In this document: piece by piece, positions 14,806 through 22,427 of the stretch | How the letters are laid out: each line of letters starts with the position of its first letter | Numbering within the stretch: position 1 is the stretch's first letter | Assembly (NCBI GenBank): GCA_900547995.1 | Contig: URIY01000017.1 | Span: forward strand, 1-31,982 | Reading direction: 5' to 3' | DNA length: 31,982 nucleotides | Source: an uncultured Mycoplasmatota bacterium | GTDB taxonomy: Bacteria; Bacillota_I; Bacilli_A; RF39; UBA660 | Translations under genes and position numbers: made by a program | Notes under the pieces: model-generated | The model's database searches: none | What the model was told of the DNA's origin: nothing | What the model saw: the letters and a program-made list of their open reading frames with translations, nothing else

Positions 14806-15862
14806 ATTTAGTTAAAGTTTTACTTTTTTGTTTGTTTGAAAAGTAATAACAATTATTTTGATTATTTATATATTCATATTCTAAAGATGTATCTAATGAT
14901 TTAAAACAATTATTTTCCAATTTTAAAAAATTACAAGAAAAATTATCATTAAGAATATCGGCAAATATTCTGCCAATATAATAATTTACATTACCATATT
15001 TTTGCGATTGTATCATTGCATTATATTCGTTTCCTGATAGGGAAAAATAATCATTACCATTTATATTAGTTGTTGTTTTAACTTCAATTAAATTTTCATA
15101 AATAGTATTATTTTGGATATTTTGAAAATAGATATCATAACCAAAACCATCACCTAAATCTCTTGATATAAAGCAAGAATTCATAAATTGTTTTAAACTT
15201 TCAAAGGTATATAGTTCTCCAATTATTCCTAATTTTTTATTTTTGTAGTCTTCCATAATATTTCCTTCATAGTAGTGATTATAAACTGCAGCTAATGCTT
15301 TTTTGTCTTGTTCGAAAGCACTAAAATCGTCAGTTAATCTATTTAAACAAATATTTTTATATCTTATTATTTCTTCATTTAGGCTATCATAATGATTGGT
15401 ATTAATATTAAGAATCGTTTTGTTATTTTCTAGGAAAGTAATAATATATTTTATTTGTTCATCATTCAAAGGACAACTATTATGTTCTTTTAAAAAATAA
15501 AATAGACCATTATAGAAATTCGTTAGCGTACCATAGTATTTATTAGGTATAACAAAAGTTTTAAATAAATAATTTATATAATGATTATTAGTATGTAAGA
15601 AGGGAAGATTTCTTTGAATTTCTTGCCTTTTTAAATATCTTAAATCATCATTTAATTTTAAAGCATCTATAAAATTATTGTTTAAAAGAATATCCTTATA
15701 TCTTTCTATAAGATAATTAGTAATTACTAAAACATCATTGTCATTAGGATGATTAAAAATATAATTTTGAACAAATTTAAATTCCTTTAGTGATAAATTA
15801 AGAGTATTACTATTTATTTCCTTTAAAACAGTATCATTATATTTCAAAAATATCTCTTTCAT
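14804..15862 (-). CDS. DUF3883-type protein with PD-(D/E)XK-like fold
   Basis: 352 aa. The first 200 residues are helical and unrecognised. The C-terminal part reads GIIGELYTFESLKQF, GDGFGYDIYF, ENLIEVKTT and FSLSGNEYNAM, which is the DUF3883 pattern (a restriction-endonuclease-like core with acidic residues and IEVKTT). DUF3883 domains commonly occur in defence or DNA-processing proteins; the function of this lone protein is not known. I start at the ATG at 15862 because AAGGTGG lies 5 nt upstream; an in-frame ATG 11 codons earlier has no ribosome binding site. It faces the exporter operon and is divergent from the MATE gene. Confidence 0.7.
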   Translation of the reverse strand: MKEIFLKYNDTVLKEINSNTLNLSLKEFKFVQNYIFNHPNDNDVLVITNYLIERYKDILLNNNFIDALKLNDDLRYLKRQEIQRNLPFLHTNNHYINYLFKTFVIPNKYYGTLTNFYNGLFYFLKEHNSCPLNDEQIKYIITFLENNKTILNINTNHYDSLNEEIIRYKNICLNRLTDDFSAFEQDKKALAAVYNHYYEGNIMEDYKNKKLGIIGELYTFESLKQFMNSCFISRDLGDGFGYDIYFQNIQNNTIYENLIEVKTTTNINGNDYFSLSGNEYNAMIQSQKYGNVNYYIGRIFADILNDNFSCNFLKLENNCFKSLDTSLEYEYINNQNNCYYFSNKQKSKTLTK

Positions 15863-15963
15863 AACAACCACCTTTTTTGCTTCATATTTTAACATCTATT
15901 TTATATAAAGTAAATAATTATAAATAACTAGCTCAAAAAATTTATAAATTCGTGAAAAAAAAC

Positions 15964-15992
15964 TTACACAAAAAAATTTTTTATGATACAAT
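15964..15992 (+). promoter_or_regulatory. promoter of the MATE-kinase gene
   Basis: TTACAC (15964-15969), a 17-bp spacer, and TACAAT (15987-15992). It lies inside the longer open frame that begins at 15952, which supports the later start at 16039. Confidence 0.55.
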
Positions 15993-16038
15993 TATCAAGT
16001 CTTTAAAGATTATTTATTTTGTAGAAAAGAGGAGTAGT

Positions 16039-18009
16039 ATGAAAGAATTAAATTTAGGAAAAGATAAAATAAATAAGTTATTGCTATCTTTTTCTATACC
16101 ATGTGTTATAAGTATGCTGATAAATTCTATTTATAATATTGTAGATCAAATATTTATTGGTAAAGGAGTTGGAACACTTGGAAATGCGGCAACCAATGTT
16201 ATCTTTCCACTTGTCATTATTTTTAATGCAATTGCAGGATTAATAGGAAATGGTGCTGCAGCTAATTTATCACTTAAATTAGGTGAAAATGATAAGAAAA
16301 ATGCATCTAAAAGTATAGGTCAAGCTATAACTTTATCATTTCTTGTTTCAATTATTATTAGTATAATTACTTATATATTTTTACCAAAATTAGTATATTT
16401 ATTTGGATGTACTGAAAGTGTTTATAATTATGCTATAGAATATGGAAAAATTATTGTTATAGGTGCACCATTTATGATAATTTATTCATCATTTTCAAGT
16501 ATTATTAGGGCTGATGGTTCACCAAAATATTCTATGATAATGCTTGTGATAGGAGCTATTATCAATATAATATTAGATCCAATCTTTATTTTTACTTTTA
16601 ATATGGGTGTAAAGGGAGGAGCTATTGCTACCGTAATTGGTCAAGTTGTTTCATTTATAATTGCTTGTTTTTATCTTAAAAAAGTAAAATCTGTTAAATT
16701 AACAAAAAATGATTTTAAAATAGATAAAAGTGTAGTTAAGATCTTATCACTTGGTCTTTCATCATTTATAACACAGGCAACGATTTTAGTATTATTTGTT
16801 TTTATGAATAATATTATGACTAAACTTGGAGTAAAAACAAAATTTGGAGAGGATATACCACTTTCAGTATATGGTGTAATATCTAAAATAAATAGTTTAT
16901 ACATTTCTACCGTTCTAGGAATATCTATAGGAGCACAACCTATTATTGGTTTTAATTATGGAGCTGGCAATGAACTTAGAGTAAAAGAAACTATAAAAAA
17001 AGTTTTAACTATTAATTTTATTGTTGGTATATTATTTAATTTAATGTTTTTATTATTTCCAAGACAGTTAGCTGGTATATTTATATCTGCAAATGATCCA
17101 TCATATAATCTATTTATGGAATTTGCTACTTTAATGTGTCATAGTTTTTTATTAGTTATTGCTTTAAATGCACTAGAAATGACAACTAGTATTGTTATTC
17201 AATCACTTGGAAATGTTGTAAAATCAACAGCTGTAACATTTATTAGACAAATAATATTATTAATACCTATATCTTTATTATTAGCCTTTATTTTTAATAA
17301 AGGAATATATGGAGTATTATATGCAGGATGTATCGCTGATATATTATGTTTTATAATTACAATCTTTATTTTAAAGTCAGAGTATAAAAAACTTGGTGTA
17401 GTACCTAGTGAAAATAATGAAAGTGATGAAAATGAAAATTTATCATATAAAGGAAAACATATTGTTATTACTATATCAAGAGAATATGGATCAGGTGGTA
17501 GATTTGTAGGTAAAATAGTTGCTGAAAAATTAGGAGTTCCATTTTATGATAAAGAATTAATATCTATGTCGGCAAAACAATCTGGTCTTTCAGAAACTTA
17601 TATTAAATCAATTGATCAAAGAAAAAAATCTGCAAGTTATATTAATAATAATGATGATAGATTATTTATTGCTGAGCAAAAAGTTATTGAAAAATTAGCT
17701 AAATCTTCTTGTGTTATAGTAGGTAGATGTGCTGATTATATTTTAAGAGATAAAAAAGATGTTGTTAAGGTTTTCTTATATAGTGATGATTTATCTAAAG
17801 AAAAAAGAGCTGTTAAATATTATGGATTAAATAAAGATGTAGCACTAAAAGAAATAGGTAAGATAAATAAAGATAGGGCTAAACATTATAAGTTTTATAC
17901 AGGAAGGGAATGGATGAATTTTAATAACTATGATATATCATTTAATGTTGATAAATATGGTGTAGAAAAAACGGCAAATAATATTATAGAAATTATAAAA
18001 AATAATTAA
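16039..18009 (+). CDS. MATE efflux transporter fused to a cytidylate-kinase-like domain
   Basis: 656 aa. Residues 1 to about 455 form a MATE transporter: twelve membrane segments, the N-terminal signature SFSIPCVISMLINSIYNIVD, then QIFIGKGVG, and a second half beginning LGLSSFITQAT. After a short acidic linker (about 456-470), residues about 474-656 match the Cytidylate_kin2 family: ISREYGSGGRFVGKIVAEKL, PFYDKELI, IVGRCADYIL and DKDRAKHY-like NKDRAKHYKFY. That family has a glycine-rich phosphate loop without the usual GK(S/T), as here. The transporter should extrude cationic compounds with Na+ or H+; the kinase-like domain would be cytoplasmic. The start uses GAGGAG 5 nt upstream of the ATG; 29 further in-frame codons upstream lack a ribosome binding site. 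The fusion shows no frameshift. Confidence 0.88.
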   Translation: MKELNLGKDKINKLLLSFSIPCVISMLINSIYNIVDQIFIGKGVGTLGNAATNVIFPLVIIFNAIAGLIGNGAAANLSLKLGENDKKNASKSIGQAITLSFLVSIIISIITYIFLPKLVYLFGCTESVYNYAIEYGKIIVIGAPFMIIYSSFSSIIRADGSPKYSMIMLVIGAIINIILDPIFIFTFNMGVKGGAIATVIGQVVSFIIACFYLKKVKSVKLTKNDFKIDKSVVKILSLGLSSFITQATILVLFVFMNNIMTKLGVKTKFGEDIPLSVYGVISKINSLYISTVLGISIGAQPIIGFNYGAGNELRVKETIKKVLTINFIVGILFNLMFLLFPRQLAGIFISANDPSYNLFMEFATLMCHSFLLVIALNALEMTTSIVIQSLGNVVKSTAVTFIRQIILLIPISLLLAFIFNKGIYGVLYAGCIADILCFIITIFILKSEYKKLGVVPSENNESDENENLSYKGKHIVITISREYGSGGRFVGKIVAEKLGVPFYDKELISMSAKQSGLSETYIKSIDQRKKSASYINNNDDRLFIAEQKVIEKLAKSSCVIVGRCADYILRDKKDVVKVFLYSDDLSKEKRAVKYYGLNKDVALKEIGKINKDRAKHYKFYTGREWMNFNNYDISFNVDKYGVEKTANNIIEIIKNN

Positions 18010-18028
18010 ATATATTAGTATATAGAAG

Positions 18029-18049
18029 GCAGAATAATATTTGCTTTTT
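18029..18049 (+). terminator. weak intrinsic terminator after the MATE-kinase gene
   Basis: GCAGA (18029-18033) pairs with TTTGC (18040-18044), followed by TTTTT. The same hairpin and surroundings recur at 24675-24696. Confidence 0.5.
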
Positions 18050-18089
18050 ATGTGCTTTAGGAAAGGGTAATCATATTAAAGGGTTATAT

Positions 18090-18704
18090 ATGGCAAGATG
18101 GTTAAAATGGATAATAGAAATTCAAAGTATTGCACAAGCAGGGTTAACGTATACTGATAATGTTTATGATATTGAAAGATATGAACGATTAAGAGAAATA
18201 TCTGCACTTATGATGAGTGAGAAAAGTGGTTTAAATTTAGACAAAGTAAAAAATTTATTTTGTAATGAGACAGGATATCAAACTCCTAAAATAGATACAA
18301 GGGCTGCTATATTTAAAGGTAATAAAATATTATTTACACATGAAAAAAATGGAACTTGGGCATTACCTGGTGGTTGGTGTGATGTATTAGAAACAATTAA
18401 AACTAATACTCTTAAAGAGGTAAAAGAAGAAACAGGATTAGATGTAGATACGGTTAAAATCATTGCCATTCAAGATAGAAATAAGCATAATAAACCAATA
18501 TATGCGTATGGAATATGTAAAGTATTTGTTCTTTGTAATTTACTTGGAGGAGAGTTCATAAAAAACATAGAAACAACGGAAATTAAATATTTTTCATTAG
18601 ATGAATTACCTAATAATTTAGCAGAGGAAAAAACAACAAAAGAACAAATTGAGATGTGTTTCGAAGCATATAAAAGTAGTGATTGGAAAGTTTTATTTGA
18701 TTAA
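18090..18704 (+). CDS. Nudix hydrolase with NUDIX_N_2-type N-terminal domain
   Basis: 204 aa. The first 65 residues (RWLKWIIEIQSIAQAGLTYT, DIERYERLREI) match the helical N-terminal domain found on a Firmicutes group of Nudix enzymes often called ADP-ribose or nucleoside-diphosphate-X pyrophosphatases. The Nudix box GGWCDVLETIKTNTLKEVKE, then ETGLDV, fits Gx5Ex7REUxEExGU except that Lys replaces Arg in the REU segment, a conservative change seen in some family members. It would hydrolyse a nucleoside diphosphate linked to another group; the substrate is not known. It follows the MATE-kinase terminator. Confidence 0.85.
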   Translation: MARWLKWIIEIQSIAQAGLTYTDNVYDIERYERLREISALMMSEKSGLNLDKVKNLFCNETGYQTPKIDTRAAIFKGNKILFTHEKNGTWALPGGWCDVLETIKTNTLKEVKEETGLDVDTVKIIAIQDRNKHNKPIYAYGICKVFVLCNLLGGEFIKNIETTEIKYFSLDELPNNLAEEKTTKEQIEMCFEAYKSSDWKVLFD

Positions 18705-18744
18705 AAAATTGACACAATAGGCAATGCATTAACTGTCAACTAAA

Positions 18745-18773
18745 TTGTCAAAATAAGATAATTAAGATAAAAT
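18745..18773 (+). promoter_or_regulatory. promoter of the lipoprotein gene
   Basis: TTGTCA (18745-18750), a 17-bp spacer, and TAAAAT (18768-18773). Upstream, TTGACA (18709-18714) and TGTCAA (about 18734-18739) form a spaced dyad that could be an operator. Confidence 0.5.
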
Positions 18774-18815
18774 AAAAAGTAAAGAAAGAGCTAACTATAA
18801 AAATGGAGGATAATT

Positions 18816-19853
18816 ATGAGAAAGAAAATTTTAACTATTTTAATTTGTGGATTTATCGTTTTAGGAATAACAGGATGTGGAAAAACTATAACAAAAGAAG
18901 CAAATGTAAAAATTAGAGAATTGGAAACTAAAACAATTAAATATACTGATTTTGATAATGGTTTAATTAAAATGAAAATTCCAGAAGGATGGAAAGTAGA
19001 TGTTTTGGGTGATTATATTCATTATACTGTTAAGGTATATGATCCTAATAGACCTACATATCAATTTTTCTTTAATCTAAAAACGGAAGGATATAATAAA
19101 TCTGAAGATGCTAAAGCTTTTCAACAAAAATATTATCCAAATGATATATTTGCTAAAAACCCTGTAATTGCAGATAAAACAACTGAAGGTTTTTATAAAA
19201 TATTTAATGAATTAGGACCATTAAATAATACGTCTTCTTTTACCTTTCCAACTTTAACAGATTTTACTGTTGTTGAAAATCTTGGAACAGGATTATTAGG
19301 TGGAGATATTTTAAGAGCAACATTTAAAGACGCAGAAGGAAAAGAAGCCGAAGGGTTATTTACTGCTTATGTCTATGATGCTGGACCTTATTATGTTAAT
19401 GAAAATATAATGTCTGGAAAACAAATAGATATATATTATTTAAGTGTGTATGATGCTATTTTTATTACAGCACCTAAGGATGAATTAATAGAGTGGGAAG
19501 ATACTTTAAATACTGTTGCGTCTTCCTTAGAATTTACAGATACTTTTATGAGTGGATTTAATAAAGAGCAAGATGCTGTAATGCAAAATTTTCAAAATGT
19601 TAGAAGTATTTGTAACCAAATAACAGCAGGAATTATGGATTCTTGGGAAAAGAGAAGTAAAACCTATGATATTATGAGTCAAAAACAAAGTGATGCAACA
19701 CTTGGATATGAAAGAGTATATGATACTGATACAGGAGATATTTATAAGGCTTATAATGGTTTTACCGATGATTATGATGGAGATAGATATAAGACAATAA
19801 CTGATGACATGTATACAGAAAAAACAAGTGGTTATATAGAAGAAATCGATTAA
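18816..19853 (+). CDS. lipoprotein of unknown function
   Basis: 345 aa. A lysine-rich start, a hydrophobic core and the lipobox LGITGC give a lipoprotein anchored outside the membrane by Cys21. The mature part has a segment like amphipathic beta domains found in PsbP/photosystem-type or substrate-binding lipoproteins (NGLIKMKIPEGWKVDV), then a helical stretch with KEQDAVMQNFQNVRSICNQI and a C-terminal tail RVYDTDTGDIYKAYNGFTDD. I do not recognise a named family. GGAGG precedes the ATG at good distance and a promoter is visible about 45 nt upstream, so it is transcribed alone. Confidence 0.8.
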   Translation: MRKKILTILICGFIVLGITGCGKTITKEANVKIRELETKTIKYTDFDNGLIKMKIPEGWKVDVLGDYIHYTVKVYDPNRPTYQFFFNLKTEGYNKSEDAKAFQQKYYPNDIFAKNPVIADKTTEGFYKIFNELGPLNNTSSFTFPTLTDFTVVENLGTGLLGGDILRATFKDAEGKEAEGLFTAYVYDAGPYYVNENIMSGKQIDIYYLSVYDAIFITAPKDELIEWEDTLNTVASSLEFTDTFMSGFNKEQDAVMQNFQNVRSICNQITAGIMDSWEKRSKTYDIMSQKQSDATLGYERVYDTDTGDIYKAYNGFTDDYDGDRYKTITDDMYTEKTSGYIEEID

Positions 19854-19859
19854 AAATAA

Positions 19860-19997
19860 TATAACTTATTTGACTGTAAAGAAATTTTAAATATAAATAG
19901 TGAAAATATAAAAGTTTATTATACTGATTATTCAATTAATGAAATAAAAAAGGCAAATGATAAAAAATTAGATAATATTATTAAAAATCATATTTAA
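19860..19997 (+). pseudogene. 45-codon orphan reading frame, possible gene remnant
   Basis: A stop-bounded stretch without a usable start codon reads NLFDCKEILNINSENIKVYY, then TDYSINEIKKANDKK and LDNIIKNHI before TAA. Its composition is protein-like, and no ribosome binding site is present. It may be the 3' remnant of a deleted gene. The family is not recognised. Confidence 0.35.
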
Positions 19998-20060
19998 TGT
20001 ATAGTGATTAGATGTAATTATAATAAAGATATATAGAAAAAATAAAGAATAGGAAAATAA

Positions 20061-20210
20061 ATTGATAAGAAATTATTCATAGAAAATATCGATAAAATTC
20101 ATACATCTCTTTTGTGTATTAGTAGAATTAAAAGAAATTTAAAGTTAGATAATGTTGATGCAATAAATTATTATAAAGAAAAGGTACTTAAAAATATTTT
20201 TATTTATTAA
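20061..20210 (+). pseudogene. DUF3781-like gene remnant, copy A (most intact)
   Basis: A 49-codon frame reads KKLFIENIDKIHTSLLCISR, then IKRNLKLDNVDAINYYKEKV. This resembles only the N-terminal part of DUF3781 proteins (pattern NIDKLHTTELGxxRIKKNLKL); the rest of that domain, with its GKNWYV segment, is missing. It has no ATG; a weak AGGAAA site precedes an ATT. The stop codon runs into the terminator hairpin ahead of the first repeat-protein gene. Related copies lie at 22211, 26283 and 27996. Confidence 0.55.
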
Positions 20211-20240
20211 AATAGGAAAAATCCTATTTTTCTTTCTTTT
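20209..20240 (+). terminator. terminator upstream of repeat-protein gene 1
   Basis: AAAATAGGA (20209-20217) and TCCTATTTT (20222-20230) with a 4-nt loop and a T-rich tail. The same stem recurs at 22342 and 26412. Confidence 0.75.
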
Positions 20241-20242
20241 AC

Positions 20243-20271
20243 TTGCAAATATATATTTAACATGTTATTAT
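20243..20271 (+). promoter_or_regulatory. promoter of repeat-protein gene 1
   Basis: TTGCAA (20243-20248), a 17-bp spacer, and an extended -10 TGTTATTAT (to 20271). Nearly identical in all four repeat-protein genes. The AAGGAGG ribosome binding site and ATG follow within 27 nt, so the leader is very short. Confidence 0.7.
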
Positions 20272-20297
20272 AATAGGCAATTAAGGAGGATTGTTAT

Positions 20298-22208
20298 ATG
20301 TTAACAAATGAGGAAAAATATGAAAAAATTTTAGAATTCAATCAATCTAAAGTTGACAAAATTATAAACTCTAAAGATCCCAGAGTTATATATGAGTTTG
20401 CAAGAGATGAAGATAGGACCCATATAGACAAATTAGAGGATGCAATAATAGCAATAGGTGATGCTTACTATATATATAACTTTGCTTTTTTAAAAGGTGC
20501 ACATATAAACAAATTAGAAGATGGCATAATAGCAACAGGTAATGCTCTGTATATATATGAATTTGCAAGGTATGTAGAAGGAGCCCATATAGATAAATTA
20601 GAAGATGGCATAATAGCAACAGATTATGCTAGATATATATATGAGTTTGCAATAAATGTAGGAGCCCATATAGACAAATTAGAAGATGGTATAATAGCAA
20701 CAGGAGATGCTGAATATATATATTACTTTGCTATATATATAAAGGAAGGAAAAAATATAGATAAATTAGAAGATGGTATAATAGCAACAGGAGATGCTGA
20801 ATATATATATTACTTTGCTATATATATAAAGGAAGGAAAAAATATAGATAAATTAGAAGATGGTATAATAGCAACAGGAGATGCCGAATATATATATAAA
20901 TTTGCTTGTTTAGAAGGAGCCCATATAGACAAGTTAGAAGATGGCATAATAGCAACAGGAGATGCCGAATATATATATAACTTTGCTTGTTTAGAAGGAG
21001 CCCATATAGACAAGTTAGAAGATGGTATAATAGCAACAGGTAATGCTCTGTATATATATGAATTTGCAAGGAATGTAGAAGGAGCCCATATAGACAAGTT
21101 AGAAGATGGCATAATAGCAACAGGAGATGCTAATTATATATTTAACTTTGCTTGTTTAGAAGGAGCCCATATAGACAAATTAGAAGATGGTATAATAGCA
21201 ACAGGTAATGCTGAGTGTATATATTATTTTGCCATGGATGTAGAAGGGGCCCATATAGACAAATTAGAAGATGCCATAATAGCAACAGGAGATGCCGAAT
21301 ATATATATGCCTTTGCAAGTGATGTAAAAGCACATATAGATAAATTAGAGGATGGTATAATAGTAACCAAAAATGCTGAATATATATTTTTATTTGCGGC
21401 GAATATTGAAGGATCACATATAGACAAATTAGAAGACGGTATAATAGCAACAGGTGACGCTGAATATATATATAAATTTGCCAAAGATATAAAGAAAGGA
21501 AAAGATATAGACAAATTAGAAGATGGCATAATAGCAACCAAAAATGCTGAACATATATATTATTTTGCCAAATATATAAAGAACGGAAAAGATATCGACA
21601 AATTAGAAGATGGTATAATAGAATCTAAAAATGCCAAATATATATATCAATTTGCAAGAGATGTAGAAAATGCTAATATAGATAAATTGGAAGATGCAAT
21701 AATAAAAACAGGAGATGCTGAATATATATATAAATTTGCCAAAGATGTAAAGAAAGGAAAAAATATAGAAAAATTAGAGAATGCTATTATAAAAACAAAA
21801 GGTGATGCTAAATATATTTCTAGATTTTCTATGCTTCTTGACGATATATCTATTAATAAATTTGAATTAAAGATGATATTGAAAAAAGATTATGACTTAA
21901 AAACTATTTGTAAATATGTCCCATCCTCTTTTTTACGTAAATTATATTTAGAGAGAAAGATTGACACTTTAAAATATTTAATAGAAAATAGAGAAATAGA
22001 TATTAATGAAATTAGGTTAAGAATATATTTTGATTATTTAAATAATCTTAATTCAACTGAAGAGGATTTAGAAAAATGTAATGAAGAATATATTAGATAT
22101 GTATCTATGTTTTATGGTGAAAAAAATAAAAATGAAGAAACAAAAGAAAATTTAGGAAAAAATAATGGACAAGGAAAAACTTTTGTTAAGACTAAAAAAA
22201 ATAAATGA
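20298..22208 (+). CDS. repeat protein 1: 17 two-helix solenoid repeats (HIDKLED subtype)
   Basis: 636 aa, no signal peptide or membrane helix. After an N-terminal cap (MLTNEEKYEKILEFNQ, and PRVIYEFARD as a half repeat) come about 17 units of 27-29 residues, pattern HIDKLEDGIIATGDAEYIYx and FAxxVEGA. Each should form two antiparallel helices, so the protein is predicted to be an alpha-solenoid scaffold like HEAT or PPR proteins, though it matches none I can name. Two adjacent units are exact 87-bp duplicates. The C-terminal cap (about 515-610, including RLRIYFDYLNN and NEEYIRYVSMFYGEK) is shared by all four paralogues, followed by a lysine-rich tail. An extra A near 22195 relative to paralogues shifts the last codons, so it stops at TGA. 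Partner and function are unknown; protein binding is the likeliest role. Confidence 0.9.
   Translation: MLTNEEKYEKILEFNQSKVDKIINSKDPRVIYEFARDEDRTHIDKLEDAIIAIGDAYYIYNFAFLKGAHINKLEDGIIATGNALYIYEFARYVEGAHIDKLEDGIIATDYARYIYEFAINVGAHIDKLEDGIIATGDAEYIYYFAIYIKEGKNIDKLEDGIIATGDAEYIYYFAIYIKEGKNIDKLEDGIIATGDAEYIYKFACLEGAHIDKLEDGIIATGDAEYIYNFACLEGAHIDKLEDGIIATGNALYIYEFARNVEGAHIDKLEDGIIATGDANYIFNFACLEGAHIDKLEDGIIATGNAECIYYFAMDVEGAHIDKLEDAIIATGDAEYIYAFASDVKAHIDKLEDGIIVTKNAEYIFLFAANIEGSHIDKLEDGIIATGDAEYIYKFAKDIKKGKDIDKLEDGIIATKNAEHIYYFAKYIKNGKDIDKLEDGIIESKNAKYIYQFARDVENANIDKLEDAIIKTGDAEYIYKFAKDVKKGKNIEKLENAIIKTKGDAKYISRFSMLLDDISINKFELKMILKKDYDLKTICKYVPSSFLRKLYLERKIDTLKYLIENREIDINEIRLRIYFDYLNNLNSTEEDLEKCNEEYIRYVSMFYGEKNKNEETKENLGKNNGQGKTFVKTKKNK
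20681..20854 (+). repeat. exact 87-bp tandem duplication inside repeat gene 1
   Basis: The unit beginning AGAAGATGGT at 20681 is repeated at 20768, and the next related unit begins at 20855, a period of 87 bp (29 codons). The two copies are indistinguishable, so the duplication is recent. Confidence 0.85.
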
Positions 22209-22210
22209 AT

Positions 22211-22325
22211 AAGAAAAAAATATCAATAAAATTAATAATCTCCTCTTCGCATCAGTAGAATTAAAAGGAACTTAAAGTTAGACAATGTTGATGCAATAAG
22301 TTGTTGTAAGGAATAGGTGCTTAAA
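22211..22325 (+). pseudogene. DUF3781-like remnant, copy B
   Basis: Related to copy A: the frame RIKRNLKLDNVDAISCCKE is readable but then meets a TAG, and the upstream part is frameshifted. It lies between repeat genes 1 and 2. Confidence 0.5.
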
Positions 22326-22341
22326 ATTATTTTTATTTATC

Positions 22342-22370
22342 AAAATAGGATTTTTTTCCTATTTTTTTTT
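22342..22370 (+). terminator. terminator after repeat gene 1
   Basis: AAAATAGGA (22342-22350) and TCCTATTTT (22357-22365), a 6-T loop and a following T run. Confidence 0.75.
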
Positions 22371-22372
22371 AC

Positions 22373-22401
22373 TTGAAAATATATATTTAATATGTTATTA
22401 T
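22373..22401 (+). promoter_or_regulatory. promoter of repeat-protein gene 2
   Basis: TTGAAA (22373-22378), 17 bp, extended -10 TGTTATTAT ending at 22401; a copy of the gene 1 promoter. Confidence 0.7.
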
Positions 22402-22427
22402 ATTAAGCAATTAGGGAGGAAAATTAT

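Noticed and set aside
15952..16038. Extended N-terminus of the MATE protein (29 extra residues)
   Set aside because: A promoter lies inside that stretch, and the only good ribosome binding site precedes the ATG at 16039.
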